This document shows, piece after piece, positions 1 through 5,484 of a DNA stretch of 8,594 nt (positions within the stretch are counted from its first letter, which is position 1; each line of letters opens with the position of its first letter). The notes beneath the pieces were generated by a model, which was not told the origin of the DNA, searched no databases, and saw nothing but the letters and a program-made list of their open reading frames with translations. Source of the stretch: Anaerolineales bacterium (GTDB lineage Bacteria; Chloroflexota; Anaerolineae; Anaerolineales; UBA11858); NCBI GenBank assembly GCA_015485245.1, contig WFTY01000289.1, forward strand, positions 1 to 8,594. Direction: 5' to 3'. Made by a program: the position numbers and the translations under genes.

Positions 1-362
1 GAATTATTGATCCAGAAGGCTTCGTACTCCACCCCGCGCGCATCCAGGTAGGCGCGCACGCGCTGCTGGCTTGTGTCGGCGGTGTTTTGCAGCAGGTTGA
101 CCACAAACCGTCCGCGCGCCTCCCAATCCAGCTGGTAGGCAAAGTCAAAATCGGGCTGAGAGCGGAACTGGATCATGTAACCGGCTTCCTGCTCCGAAAG
201 AAACTGCGCCTGTAGCTCCGGTTCGATGGCCGGTTGTGGCGGCGCTTCCCCTTGCGGCAACGGCGCGGCGCGTGCGCCCCAATCGCGGCCCGCGGGGAGC
301 AACAAAGTCAAAACGAGAAGAGCAACAATGAAAAAGCTGACGAATCGGGTAATGGGCTTCAT
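1..362 (-). CDS. Secreted S8 (subtilisin-like) serine protease, N-terminal fragment (signal peptide and propeptide)
   Basis: Reading the minus strand from the ATG at 362 gives 120 residues open to the window edge, so the gene is truncated and its catalytic domain lies outside. Residues 1-32 form a signal peptide: basic start MKPITR, a hydrophobic core at about 7-24, and a likely cleavage after ARA (residue 32). A Pro/Gln-rich linker follows. Residues 60-120 resemble the inhibitor-I9-like propeptide of bacterial subtilisins: a YMIQFRSQPDF strand, then DWEARGRFVVNLLQNTAD, QQRVRAYLDARGVEYEAFWINN. In that family the segment is an intramolecular chaperone and inhibitor that is removed on secretion. 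The family call rests on this propeptide pattern alone, since no Asp/His/Ser triad is visible. No strong ribosome-binding site precedes the ATG. It is transcribed divergently from the epimerase gene. Another secreted protein with the same prodomain is possible. Confidence 0.72.
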   Translation of the reverse strand, partial: MKPITRFVSFFIVALLVLTLLLPAGRDWGARAAPLPQGEAPPQPAIEPELQAQFLSEQEAGYMIQFRSQPDFDFAYQLDWEARGRFVVNLLQNTADTSQQRVRAYLDARGVEYEAFWINN

Positions 363-443
363 GCGCAGCGTTCCACGCCCCCTTCGGGTTGAGGAGGCCG
401 GTCGGGTATAATTCTACCAGAAGACCACGGACGACAGATGACA

Positions 444-474
444 GACGACGGACGACGGGCCGCGGTCCGTCGTC
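444..474. repeat. Inverted repeat in GACGAC low-complexity DNA
   Basis: Arms GACGACGGAC (444-453) and GTCCGTCGTC (465-474) are perfectly complementary across an 11-nt loop. The surrounding 428-475 is built of near-repeated ACGAC/GACGG words. It lies in the presumed leader of the epimerase mRNA, 12 nt before the Shine-Dalgarno. No T tract follows, so it is not a typical terminator. A similar CAGACGACGAACGAC stretch recurs just after the epimerase stop at about 1488-1502. Confidence 0.6.
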
Positions 475-486
475 GGCAGTCAGGCC

Positions 487-493
487 AAAGGAG
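487..493 (+). promoter_or_regulatory. Shine-Dalgarno for the epimerase gene
   Basis: AAAGGAG lies 9 nt before the ATG at 503. It decides the start against an upstream in-frame extension to 389. Confidence 0.75.
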
Positions 494-502
494 CACACCC
501 TC

Positions 503-1483
503 ATGCAAACCCTCATCCTCGGCGCCACCGGCTTCATCGGCGGGCACATCGCCAGGGCTGCGCTCGAAGCAGGCTGGCAGGTGCGCGGCCTGCGAAGGAC
601 CCCACAAAGCGTCGGTCACCTGGAGGGACTGCCGGTGGAATGGGTCTCCGGCGACCTGAACGACCCGGCCTCGCTGGAGAAAGCCATGCAGGGCGTAGAA
701 ATCGTCTTTCACGCGGCGGCCTACTATCCCACCGACGGCGACAAACGCAAAGTACCCGCACAAGTCGAAGCCGCGCGGGCGGAGATGGCGAATGTGCTCA
801 CCGCGGTGCGTCAATCGGGCGTGCGCCGGTTGATCTACACCTCAACGCTCTCCACCATCGGGCAGCCCCCGGCGGGCGCCAATCGCCTGGCCGATGAGCG
901 CGATGTCTATCAACCGGGCACGCTGGCGGAGAGCGGCTACTATGAAGCCAAAATTGTGATGGAGCAGGCGGTGCTGCAAACCGCGGCGGACTGGCTCGAC
1001 GCGGTGGTGCTTTGCCCAACGGCGGTCTTTGGCCCTGGGGATGTGCACCTGACAACCGGCGGGCTGTTGATCGCCGCGGCTCGCGGGCTGGCGATCGCCT
1101 GGCTGCCGGGCGAGATCAACGTGGTGGACGTGCGCGACGTGGCTGCGGCCCACATCGCCGCGGCTGTGCGCGGCCGGCGGGGAGAACGTTACATCCTCGG
1201 CGGGCACAACTACACCGTGCGCCAGGCACTGGAAATCGTCGCCCGCGTCGCCGGCGCTCGCCCACCGCGCTTCGGCATCCCTTCGTGGGCGATTCAGGGA
1301 TTGATCTGGTTGGGTGACCAGCTACCCTTCCTGCCCCTGCCCGCCAATCACCTGCGCGCCCTGCCGTTATGGCAGGGATACAACACGATCAAAGCACAAA
1401 CCGAACTGGGCTTGCAGCCGCGCCCCTTTGAAGAGACTGTGCGCGATGCGCTGGCGTGGTTTCGAGAGCACGGACAATTGTGA
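503..1483 (+). CDS. NAD(P)-dependent epimerase/dehydratase, extended SDR (HpnA / dihydroflavonol-4-reductase-like)
   Basis: The product is 326 residues, typical for an extended short-chain dehydrogenase. The N-terminal Rossmann motif GATGFIG (G7, G10, G13) binds NAD(P). GDLNDPASLEKAM at about 50-62 is the usual acidic cofactor turn. The catalytic set is visible: Ser in IYTSTLST (S114) and Y146-x-x-x-K150. LCPTAVFGPGD, VVDVRDVAAAHIAAA and GERYILGGHNYT are characteristic of the HpnA (hopanoid-associated sugar epimerase) and dihydroflavonol-reductase-like branch. The substrate cannot be read from sequence. The frame stays open upstream to 389, but that extension is low-complexity Arg/Thr. The ATG at 503 follows AAAGGAG (487-493) with a 9-nt spacer and begins exactly at the Rossmann strand, so I chose it. 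The next gene, a PhoB-like regulator, is 78 bp downstream in the same direction, and co-transcription is possible. Confidence 0.88.
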   Translation: MQTLILGATGFIGGHIARAALEAGWQVRGLRRTPQSVGHLEGLPVEWVSGDLNDPASLEKAMQGVEIVFHAAAYYPTDGDKRKVPAQVEAARAEMANVLTAVRQSGVRRLIYTSTLSTIGQPPAGANRLADERDVYQPGTLAESGYYEAKIVMEQAVLQTAADWLDAVVLCPTAVFGPGDVHLTTGGLLIAAARGLAIAWLPGEINVVDVRDVAAAHIAAAVRGRRGERYILGGHNYTVRQALEIVARVAGARPPRFGIPSWAIQGLIWLGDQLPFLPLPANHLRALPLWQGYNTIKAQTELGLQPRPFEETVRDALAWFREHGQL

Positions 1484-1542
1484 CGCCAGACGACGAACGA
1501 CAAACCGCTGACCGCATCAACCCGACTGCCTGACCAACCTAA

Positions 1543-1569
1543 CCAATGAACCGATGAGCCAATGAACCG
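1543..1569. repeat. 11-bp direct repeat spanning the phoB-like start codon
   Basis: CCAATGAACCG occurs at 1543-1553 and again at 1559-1569, 16 nt apart. The second copy contains the start codon at 1562. The first copy also contains an ATG that opens a three-codon frame (Met-Asn-Arg-stop). The gap 1484-1561 is otherwise low-complexity (ACGAC, then CCAACCTAACC words) and shows no clear -10 element or Shine-Dalgarno. Confidence 0.7.
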
Positions 1570-2254
1570 CATTCTGATCGTGGAAGACGAACCCGCCCTG
1601 CAAGAGACGCTAAGCTACAACCTGCAGCGCGAGGGCTATCAGGTCAGCGTGGAGGGAGACGGGAGCCGGGCGCTAGAGCTTGCCCGTGAAATGCAACCCG
1701 ATCTGGTGATCCTCGACGTGATGCTGCCGGGCATGGATGGATTCGAGATCACTCGCTTGCTGCGCGCCGAGATGCGCGTCCCCATCATCATGCTGACGGC
1801 GCGGGACGATGAGATTGACCGCGTGCTGGGGTTGGAAATCGGCGCCGACGACTACATGACTAAGCCCTTCTCCATGCGCGAACTGCTCGCCCGGGTGAAG
1901 GCGCAACTGCGCCGCATCCGCATGGAACGGGAAGAGGCTGCCAAACCCGCGGAGGCAAAGCTGAAGTTTGGCGATTTAAGCATCTACCCCGAACGGCGCG
2001 AGGCGCGCCTGGGCGAAAAGTCCATCCCCCTCAAACCCAAAGAGTTCGACCTTTTACTGTACCTGGCCCAAAACCCGAGGCGCGTGCTGAGCCGCGACCA
2101 TCTGTTGGAGCACGTCTGGGGGTGGAATTTCAGCGGCGGCAGCCGCACCGTGGACGTCCACATCCGCTGGCTGCGCGAGAAGATCGAAGCTGACCCCTCC
2201 AGGCCCCAACGCATCATCACCGTGCGCGGGGCCGGTTACCGCTTTGAGGGCTGA
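1562..2254 (+). CDS. phoB: OmpR/PhoB-family response regulator, probably the phosphate regulator
   Basis: The 230-residue length matches the PhoB/PhoP family. Residues 1-120 are a receiver domain: acidic pocket E8-D9-E10, phospho-acceptor D52 in LVILDVMLPGMDG, switch residue T79 in IIMLTA, and K101 in MTKPF. A short linker (about 121-134) leads to a winged-helix DNA-binding domain (about 135-228) with LKPKEFDLLLYLAQNP, SRDHLLEHVWGW, SRTVDVHIRWLREKIE and a terminal GAGYRF, all hallmarks of OmpR/PhoB proteins. Phosphorylated by its partner kinase, it should bind tandem 7-mers with an 11-nt period; such an array lies before pstS in this window. The histidine-kinase gene follows after one base. 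The start lacks a clear Shine-Dalgarno, but the protein begins exactly where the family does. The phosphate assignment rests on the nearby pst genes and the kinase type. Confidence 0.9.
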   Translation: MNRILIVEDEPALQETLSYNLQREGYQVSVEGDGSRALELAREMQPDLVILDVMLPGMDGFEITRLLRAEMRVPIIMLTARDDEIDRVLGLEIGADDYMTKPFSMRELLARVKAQLRRIRMEREEAAKPAEAKLKFGDLSIYPERREARLGEKSIPLKPKEFDLLLYLAQNPRRVLSRDHLLEHVWGWNFSGGSRTVDVHIRWLREKIEADPSRPQRIITVRGAGYRFEG

Positions 2255-2255
2255 A

Positions 2256-3608
2256 ATGCGCCGCAGCTTTACCTGGCGGGTCTTCGCCCCCATCGCCCTG
2301 CTGATCGTCTTGTTGACCGCTGGTTTCGGCGCGCTTACGCTCCGCTGTGGAGGAGCGCAATCGTGGAAAACTCTCGTTCCCCTGGGGCTGATCGCGCTTG
2401 CCCTGGCCTGGGGGATCGCCTGGGGGATCAGCCATCCCCTGCGCGCGCTGACGCGACAGGCGCAACGCGTCGCCCGCGGCGAACGAACGGAGATCATCCC
2501 CACCGCCCGCAGCGACGAAATCGGGCAGCTCAGCCGGGCGATCAACGCCCTGATGCGCAAGCTGCAAACCCAGATCGACGCCCTGCAATCAGAACAAGGC
2601 ACGCTGCGCGCCATGCTGCAAACCATGAACGACGGTGTGCTGATCGTAGACGAGGCAGGCCGCGTGGCATTGATCAACGCCGCGGCGGAGCAGCTCTTCC
2701 ACCTGGAACCGGGTTGGGGAACGAGACGCTCGCTGGTGGAGGTGTTGCGCCACCACCAGTTGATCGCTCTGTGGCGCACTTGCCGGGAAAGCGACGAGGA
2801 ACAACGCCTTACGCTGGAGTTGTCGCGCCAGCAACTCTTCATTCAGAGCATCGCCGCTCCTCTGGGGCAGGCGCTGCCCGGCCACATTCTGATGCTTTTT
2901 CAGGACCTAACCCGCGTCCGCCGTCTGGAAACCGTACGCCGGGATTTCATCTCCAACATCTCGCACGAGCTGCGCACCCCGCTGGCCTCGCTCAAAGCCC
3001 TGACCGAGACGCTGCAAAGCGGTGCGCTGGAAGATCCCCCAGCCGCGCGTCGTTTTCTGGAGCACATGGAAACCGAGGTGGACGCCCTCACCCACATGGT
3101 GACCGAGCTGTTGGAACTTTCGCGCATCGAATCCGGCCAGGCGCCGCTTCAGTTGCGCCCCACCTCGGCAGAAGCACTGCTGCAGACGGCGGTTGAACGC
3201 TTGCGGGTACAGGCCGAGCGCAAAGGATTAACCTTGACGGTCGAAGTGACCGCTGACCTGCCGCCTGTGCTTGCCGATGCGCCGCGCCTGGGACAGGTGC
3301 TAGTCAACCTGCTGCACAACGCCATCAAGTTCACTCCGACAGGCGGCGCCATTCACCTGAGCGCCCAACAAGACGGAAACCGCGTCGTCTTTCAAGTGCA
3401 GGATAACGGTGTGGGCATCCCCGCCGACGACCTGCCGCGCATCTTCGAACGCTTCTACAAAAGCGATCGCGCCCGCGCCAGCGGCGGCACCGGCCTGGGA
3501 TTGGCGATCGCCAAACATATCGTCGAGGCGCACGGGGGGAAGATTTGGGTCAAGAGCGTGGAAGGGGAAGGCAGCGTGTTCGAGTTTGGGATTCCGAGGG
3601 AAGAGTAA
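2256..3608 (+). CDS. phoR: PhoR-type sensor histidine kinase (HAMP-PAS-HisKA-HATPase)
   Basis: This 450-residue membrane kinase should phosphorylate the adjacent response regulator. In order: TM1 (about 8-28), a loop of only about ten residues, TM2 (about 39-58), HAMP (about 59-110), PAS (about 115-215, MNDGVLIVDEAGRVALINAAAEQLF), HisKA with H237 in SNISHELRTPL, and an HATPase domain with the N box (H354-N355-AIKF), DNGVGIP (383-389), the ERFYK F box and GGTGLGLAIAK (410-420). The motifs look intact. The small external loop argues against a periplasmic ligand domain and fits PhoR enzymes that respond through the Pst transporter and PhoU. ATG 2256 follows GAGGG (2246-2250) with a 5-nt gap and sits one base after the regulator stop. 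A TTG at 2244, which would overlap the upstream gene, is less likely. It converges with the toxin gene with only 22 bp between them and no terminator seen. Confidence 0.9.
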   Translation: MRRSFTWRVFAPIALLIVLLTAGFGALTLRCGGAQSWKTLVPLGLIALALAWGIAWGISHPLRALTRQAQRVARGERTEIIPTARSDEIGQLSRAINALMRKLQTQIDALQSEQGTLRAMLQTMNDGVLIVDEAGRVALINAAAEQLFHLEPGWGTRRSLVEVLRHHQLIALWRTCRESDEEQRLTLELSRQQLFIQSIAAPLGQALPGHILMLFQDLTRVRRLETVRRDFISNISHELRTPLASLKALTETLQSGALEDPPAARRFLEHMETEVDALTHMVTELLELSRIESGQAPLQLRPTSAEALLQTAVERLRVQAERKGLTLTVEVTADLPPVLADAPRLGQVLVNLLHNAIKFTPTGGAIHLSAQQDGNRVVFQVQDNGVGIPADDLPRIFERFYKSDRARASGGTGLGLAIAKHIVEAHGGKIWVKSVEGEGSVFEFGIPREE

Positions 3609-3630
3609 CCAGGAATTGGGGATTGGGAGA

Positions 3631-4005
3631 TTACCAACGGGCGCGGGGGTAATTTGCCAGAATCGCCCGGTCTTTGGTCAGCAGCACCGCATCCTCCAGG
3701 CTGGCCTGGGCGACGATCAGACGGTCGAAGGGGTCGCGCGTCCAGTGATAGGCCACCGCCCGCGAGATGACAGCATCCAAAGGAGCATCGCGCACCGTCA
3801 GGCCCAGCCGCTGCTCCAGGTCGTCCACAATTTGCGCGGCATCGTGCGCCAGCCGCCGAATTTCATAGAGATACTGCAATTCCAGCCGCACGATGGGGGA
3901 AATGCCGACCTCGTTCTCGTTGATCAGGGCGCGAACCGGCGGCTCGAACTTCTCGACCAGGCCGGCATAAAGCCAGGCGACTACATGCGTGTCAAGGTAG
4001 ATCAA
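3631..4005 (-). CDS. vapC: PIN-domain ribonuclease toxin, VapC-like
   Basis: The 124-residue product has the size and layout of VapC toxins. MIYLDTHVVAW places the first metal-binding Asp at D5. E42 in RLELQYLYE is the second acidic residue. RDPFDRLIVAQA gives D91 and D94, and LLTKDRAI gives D112. Together these form the Mg-binding site used to cleave RNA in this family, and all positions are present, so the toxin looks active. Its start overlaps the end of the upstream antitoxin by 14 nt, so translation is probably coupled. The DPFDRLIVAQA wording fits the VapC branch commonly paired with Phd/YefM-type antitoxins. The target RNA cannot be inferred. Confidence 0.88.
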   Translation of the reverse strand: MIYLDTHVVAWLYAGLVEKFEPPVRALINENEVGISPIVRLELQYLYEIRRLAHDAAQIVDDLEQRLGLTVRDAPLDAVISRAVAYHWTRDPFDRLIVAQASLEDAVLLTKDRAILANYPRARW

Positions 4006-4228
4006 GGCTGATCTCCCCCTCCCAGGTGATCTCTACCAGATCATCCGGGTCGCCCAGAATGACATCCCGGCGCGCAACCAGGTTCTGAAACTTATCCACC
4101 GGCTCCACCGGCACAATCTTCAGGCGCTTATCGCCCTTCTTAATTTCAAGCGGCGCGCCGGTTTCCAGAACCTCATCCAGCAGTTTGTAGATATTCGCTC
4201 GCAGTTCGGTGGGAGTTACAGTTTTCAT
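3992..4228 (-). CDS. Phd/YefM-type antitoxin paired with the PIN toxin
   Basis: The 78-residue protein begins MKTVTPTELRANIYKLLDEVLETGAPLEIKKGDKRLKIVPVE, the Phd/YefM N-terminal fold: a short strand, a helix with Leu/Ile spacing, then a turn and strand. In this family the N-terminal half dimerises and binds the operon's own operator. The acidic C-terminal part (about 55-78, rich in Asp/Glu and ending SLDLP) would wrap around and inhibit the toxin. It is first in the operon, as usual, and overlaps the toxin by 14 nt. Only a weak GAGAGG, about 14 nt before the ATG, serves as a ribosome-binding site. An AT-rich promoter with paired repeats lies immediately upstream at 4258-4288. Confidence 0.85.
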   Translation of the reverse strand: MKTVTPTELRANIYKLLDEVLETGAPLEIKKGDKRLKIVPVEPVDKFQNLVARRDVILGDPDDLVEITWEGEISLDLP

Positions 4229-4257
4229 CGCTTCACACGTTGCCTCTCGCCCGATTG

Positions 4258-4288
4258 ACGTACGCCTATTATAACATAAAACGTACGC
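4258..4288 (-). promoter_or_regulatory. Toxin-antitoxin promoter with flanking operator-like repeats
   Basis: A perfect TATAAT (minus strand, 4273-4268) sits in an AT-rich island. It is bracketed by two copies of ACGTACGC at 4258-4265 and 4281-4288, 23 bp apart. The core ACGTACG contains the self-complementary CGTACG, so each copy could bind a dimer. Two sites around the -10 element fit autorepression by the antitoxin. No convincing -35 is visible. The motifs are seen; the repressor assignment is inferred. Confidence 0.55.
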
Positions 4289-4307
4289 AAAGAAGATCGC
4301 GGATGTA

Positions 4308-4329
4308 GAACAACTGCTCGCAGTTGTTC
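4308..4329 (-). terminator. Perfect palindrome after the dehydrogenase stop, possible terminator
   Basis: Arms GAACAACTGC (4308-4317) and GCAGTTGTTC (4320-4329) pair perfectly across two bases, 13 nt after the dehydrogenase stop. On the minus strand it is followed by TACATCC rather than a clean T tract, so intrinsic termination would be weak. It separates the dehydrogenase transcript from the downstream toxin-antitoxin promoter. Confidence 0.45.
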
Positions 4330-4342
4330 AGCAATTGTCCCA

Positions 4343-5323
4343 CTAATACCCCATCCTCACATCCACCCTGTTGGGCAGCGGCTCGCCGCGCGCCGCGGCG
4401 TTGATCATCGCCGCCAGTTGTTCAACGCGCAGGCGATCGGCTTCCAGCGAGCTGCCGCCGCGATGAGGACTCATCACCACGTTATCTAACTCGTCGAAGG
4501 GAAAATCGGCAGGCGATGTAGCGGTCATCGCTGCTTCGTCGCGCGGGTAGTTGTACCACACATCCAGACCAGCAGCGAATAAACGCCCCGCGCGCAGCGC
4601 CTGGTAGAGCGCTTCTTGATCCACCAGCGGGCCGCGCCCCACATTGACCAATATCGCCCGCTCCGGAAGCAAATCCAGCTCGCGCGCACCGATGATGGCG
4701 CGCGTCTCGTCGGTCAACGGCAGGGTGAGGATCAACACCTCAGCCTGGGGCAGCAAATCGTGCAAGGCAGCGAGCGAGTATACATCCATTTCGCCCTGCG
4801 GATCGCGTCGCACGCCCAGGATGCGCATTCCCATCCCCTGTAACGCGCGCCCTATACGGCGACCAATCTCGCCGTACCCCAAAATCAATGCTGTCTTGCC
4901 TTCCAAGCGCAACGAACAATCGGGGCGTGAGCGGTAACGCCAGTTGGCGGCGCGCAGGGCGCGGTCCGCGGGGATCAGGGTCTTCGATGCCGCCAGCAGC
5001 AAGGCCAGCGCCATCTCCGCGGTATCGGCGGCGTTGTAGTGCAGATTGTGCACCGAGATGTGTGCGTAAGCGCTCAACAGGCGGCAGATATCTTTCGAGA
5101 CACCCGCCCAGGGGACGATGACCCACTTCAAATCCGGACAGGCCTCCAGATGTTCAGAGTCCAGCCGCCCCGTCACCAGGAGATGACAATCTTCGGGCGG
5201 AGCATCTCCCCAAGTCAGGCGGATGCCCGCGTCAAGGCGCTCGGCGATCATCTGGGGTTCGGTCTCATCCACCCAAAAGGGAATCAGATGAACGGTCAAC
5301 GAAAAAGCAGGTGGGGTGCTCAT
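4343..5323 (-). CDS. D-2-hydroxyacid dehydrogenase family protein with altered active site
   Basis: From the ATG at 5323 the product is 326 residues, the usual family length. It has a split substrate domain (about 1-85 and 300-326) and a central Rossmann domain with LILGYGEIGRRIG (G149, G151, G154) for NAD(P). These enzymes reduce 2-oxoacids or oxidise D-2-hydroxyacids. The catalytic Arg is present in NVGRGPLVD (R230) and the His in MSPHRGGSS (H287). The segment that normally carries the catalytic Glu (DVFExEP) reads GLDVWYNYPRDE, so that Glu is missing or displaced. The substrate is unknown. The frame extends to an ATG at 5386, but that extension overlaps the Pho-type repeats. A TGCTACACT extended -10 (5338-5330) abuts the ATG at 5329 and would start transcription near 5323, giving a leaderless mRNA beginning MSTPPAF. 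The start is moderately certain. It is transcribed divergently from pstS. Confidence 0.82.
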   Translation of the reverse strand: MSTPPAFSLTVHLIPFWVDETEPQMIAERLDAGIRLTWGDAPPEDCHLLVTGRLDSEHLEACPDLKWVIVPWAGVSKDICRLLSAYAHISVHNLHYNAADTAEMALALLLAASKTLIPADRALRAANWRYRSRPDCSLRLEGKTALILGYGEIGRRIGRALQGMGMRILGVRRDPQGEMDVYSLAALHDLLPQAEVLILTLPLTDETRAIIGARELDLLPERAILVNVGRGPLVDQEALYQALRAGRLFAAGLDVWYNYPRDEAAMTATSPADFPFDELDNVVMSPHRGGSSLEADRLRVEQLAAMINAAARGEPLPNRVDVRMGY

Positions 5324-5329
5324 GCGCAT

Positions 5330-5338
5330 AGTGTAGCA
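5330..5338 (-). promoter_or_regulatory. Extended -10 of the dehydrogenase gene, possibly leaderless
   Basis: On the minus strand TGCTACACT (5338-5330) matches an extended -10 (TGnTAnAnT-like). A start about 7 nt downstream would fall at the ATG at 5323. No -35 is recognisable. Inferred from sequence only. Confidence 0.4.
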
Positions 5339-5366
5339 CAAGTCGCGCGCCAGTCGCTCGAGGGTA

Positions 5367-5428
5367 GTTAACCGGCTGTTAACCATTCCTTGACCAGTTA
5401 TTAAAACTAGCCCGCATAACCCTTAACC
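5367..5428 (+). promoter_or_regulatory. Pho box array: TTAACC-type 7-mers on an exact 11-nt lattice
   Basis: Seven-mers starting every 11 nt read GTTAACC (5367), GTTAACC (5378), CTTGACC (5389), ATTAAAA (5400), CCCGCAT (5411) and CTTAACC (5422). The first three and the last match a TTAACC/TTGACC pattern with 4-nt spacers, the fourth is partial and the fifth does not match. PhoB/PhoP proteins of E. coli, Bacillus and Streptomyces bind 7-bp direct repeats with an 11-bp period. The last repeat ends 9 nt before the pstS -10 and takes the place of a -35, as at activated Pho promoters. The lattice is observed; binding by the PhoB-like protein encoded at 1562-2254 is inferred. Confidence 0.78.
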
Positions 5429-5434
5429 CCGCCA

Positions 5435-5443
5435 TGCTAGACT
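5435..5443 (+). promoter_or_regulatory. Extended -10 element of pstS
   Basis: TGCTAGACT (5435-5443) is an extended -10-like element with no -35; a TTAACC repeat of the Pho array occupies the upstream position. The predicted start is near 5450, giving a leader of about 35 nt that carries a strong Shine-Dalgarno. Confidence 0.55.
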
Positions 5444-5468
5444 TCAGCTATCCAAAGTTGCCTTACCT

Positions 5469-5476
5469 GAGGAGGT
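5469..5476 (+). promoter_or_regulatory. Strong Shine-Dalgarno of pstS
   Basis: GAGGAGGT is followed by 8 nt and the ATG at 5485. It fixes that start over the in-frame ATG at 5434, which lies in the promoter. Confidence 0.85.
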
Positions 5477-5484
5477 ACAAACAA

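Larger units (their letters stand above)
363..502. promoter_or_regulatory. Divergent intergenic control region between protease and epimerase genes
   Basis: This 140-bp gap separates two divergent starts and must hold promoters for both. On the plus strand a perfect TATAAT lies at 407-412, with no good -35 at 16-18 nt. On the minus strand TAGAAT (416-411) overlaps it. A plus-strand transcript would carry a leader of about 80 nt with a GACGAC-rich hairpin at 444-474. The motif is seen directly; promoter function is inferred. Confidence 0.45.

Noticed and set aside
389..502. N-terminal extension of the epimerase to 389
   Set aside because: It translates to low-complexity Arg/Thr from repeat DNA. 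A good Shine-Dalgarno and the Rossmann motif support the ATG at 503.
1507..1552. Possible Pho box upstream of the phoB-like gene (CTGACC words at 1507 and 1529, 22 nt apart)
   Set aside because: The intervening 11-nt position does not match, and the later CTAACC and ATGAACC words fall off the lattice. The region is low-complexity, so chance is likely.
2054..2842. Minus-strand open frame of 262 codons under phoB/phoR
   Set aside because: It overlaps two clear genes, its composition is Arg/Ser-rich, and no family is recognised. It is a shadow of the GC-rich coding strand.
4343..5323. Calling the dehydrogenase a phosphite dehydrogenase (ptxD)
   Set aside because: Only superfamily membership and location support it. 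The catalytic Glu segment differs, and no phosphite or phosphonate transport genes are adjacent.
5434..5484. Start of pstS at the upstream ATG at 5434
   Set aside because: It would put 17 residues before the signal peptide and lies in the -10 region. GAGGAGGT sits 8 nt before the ATG at 5485.
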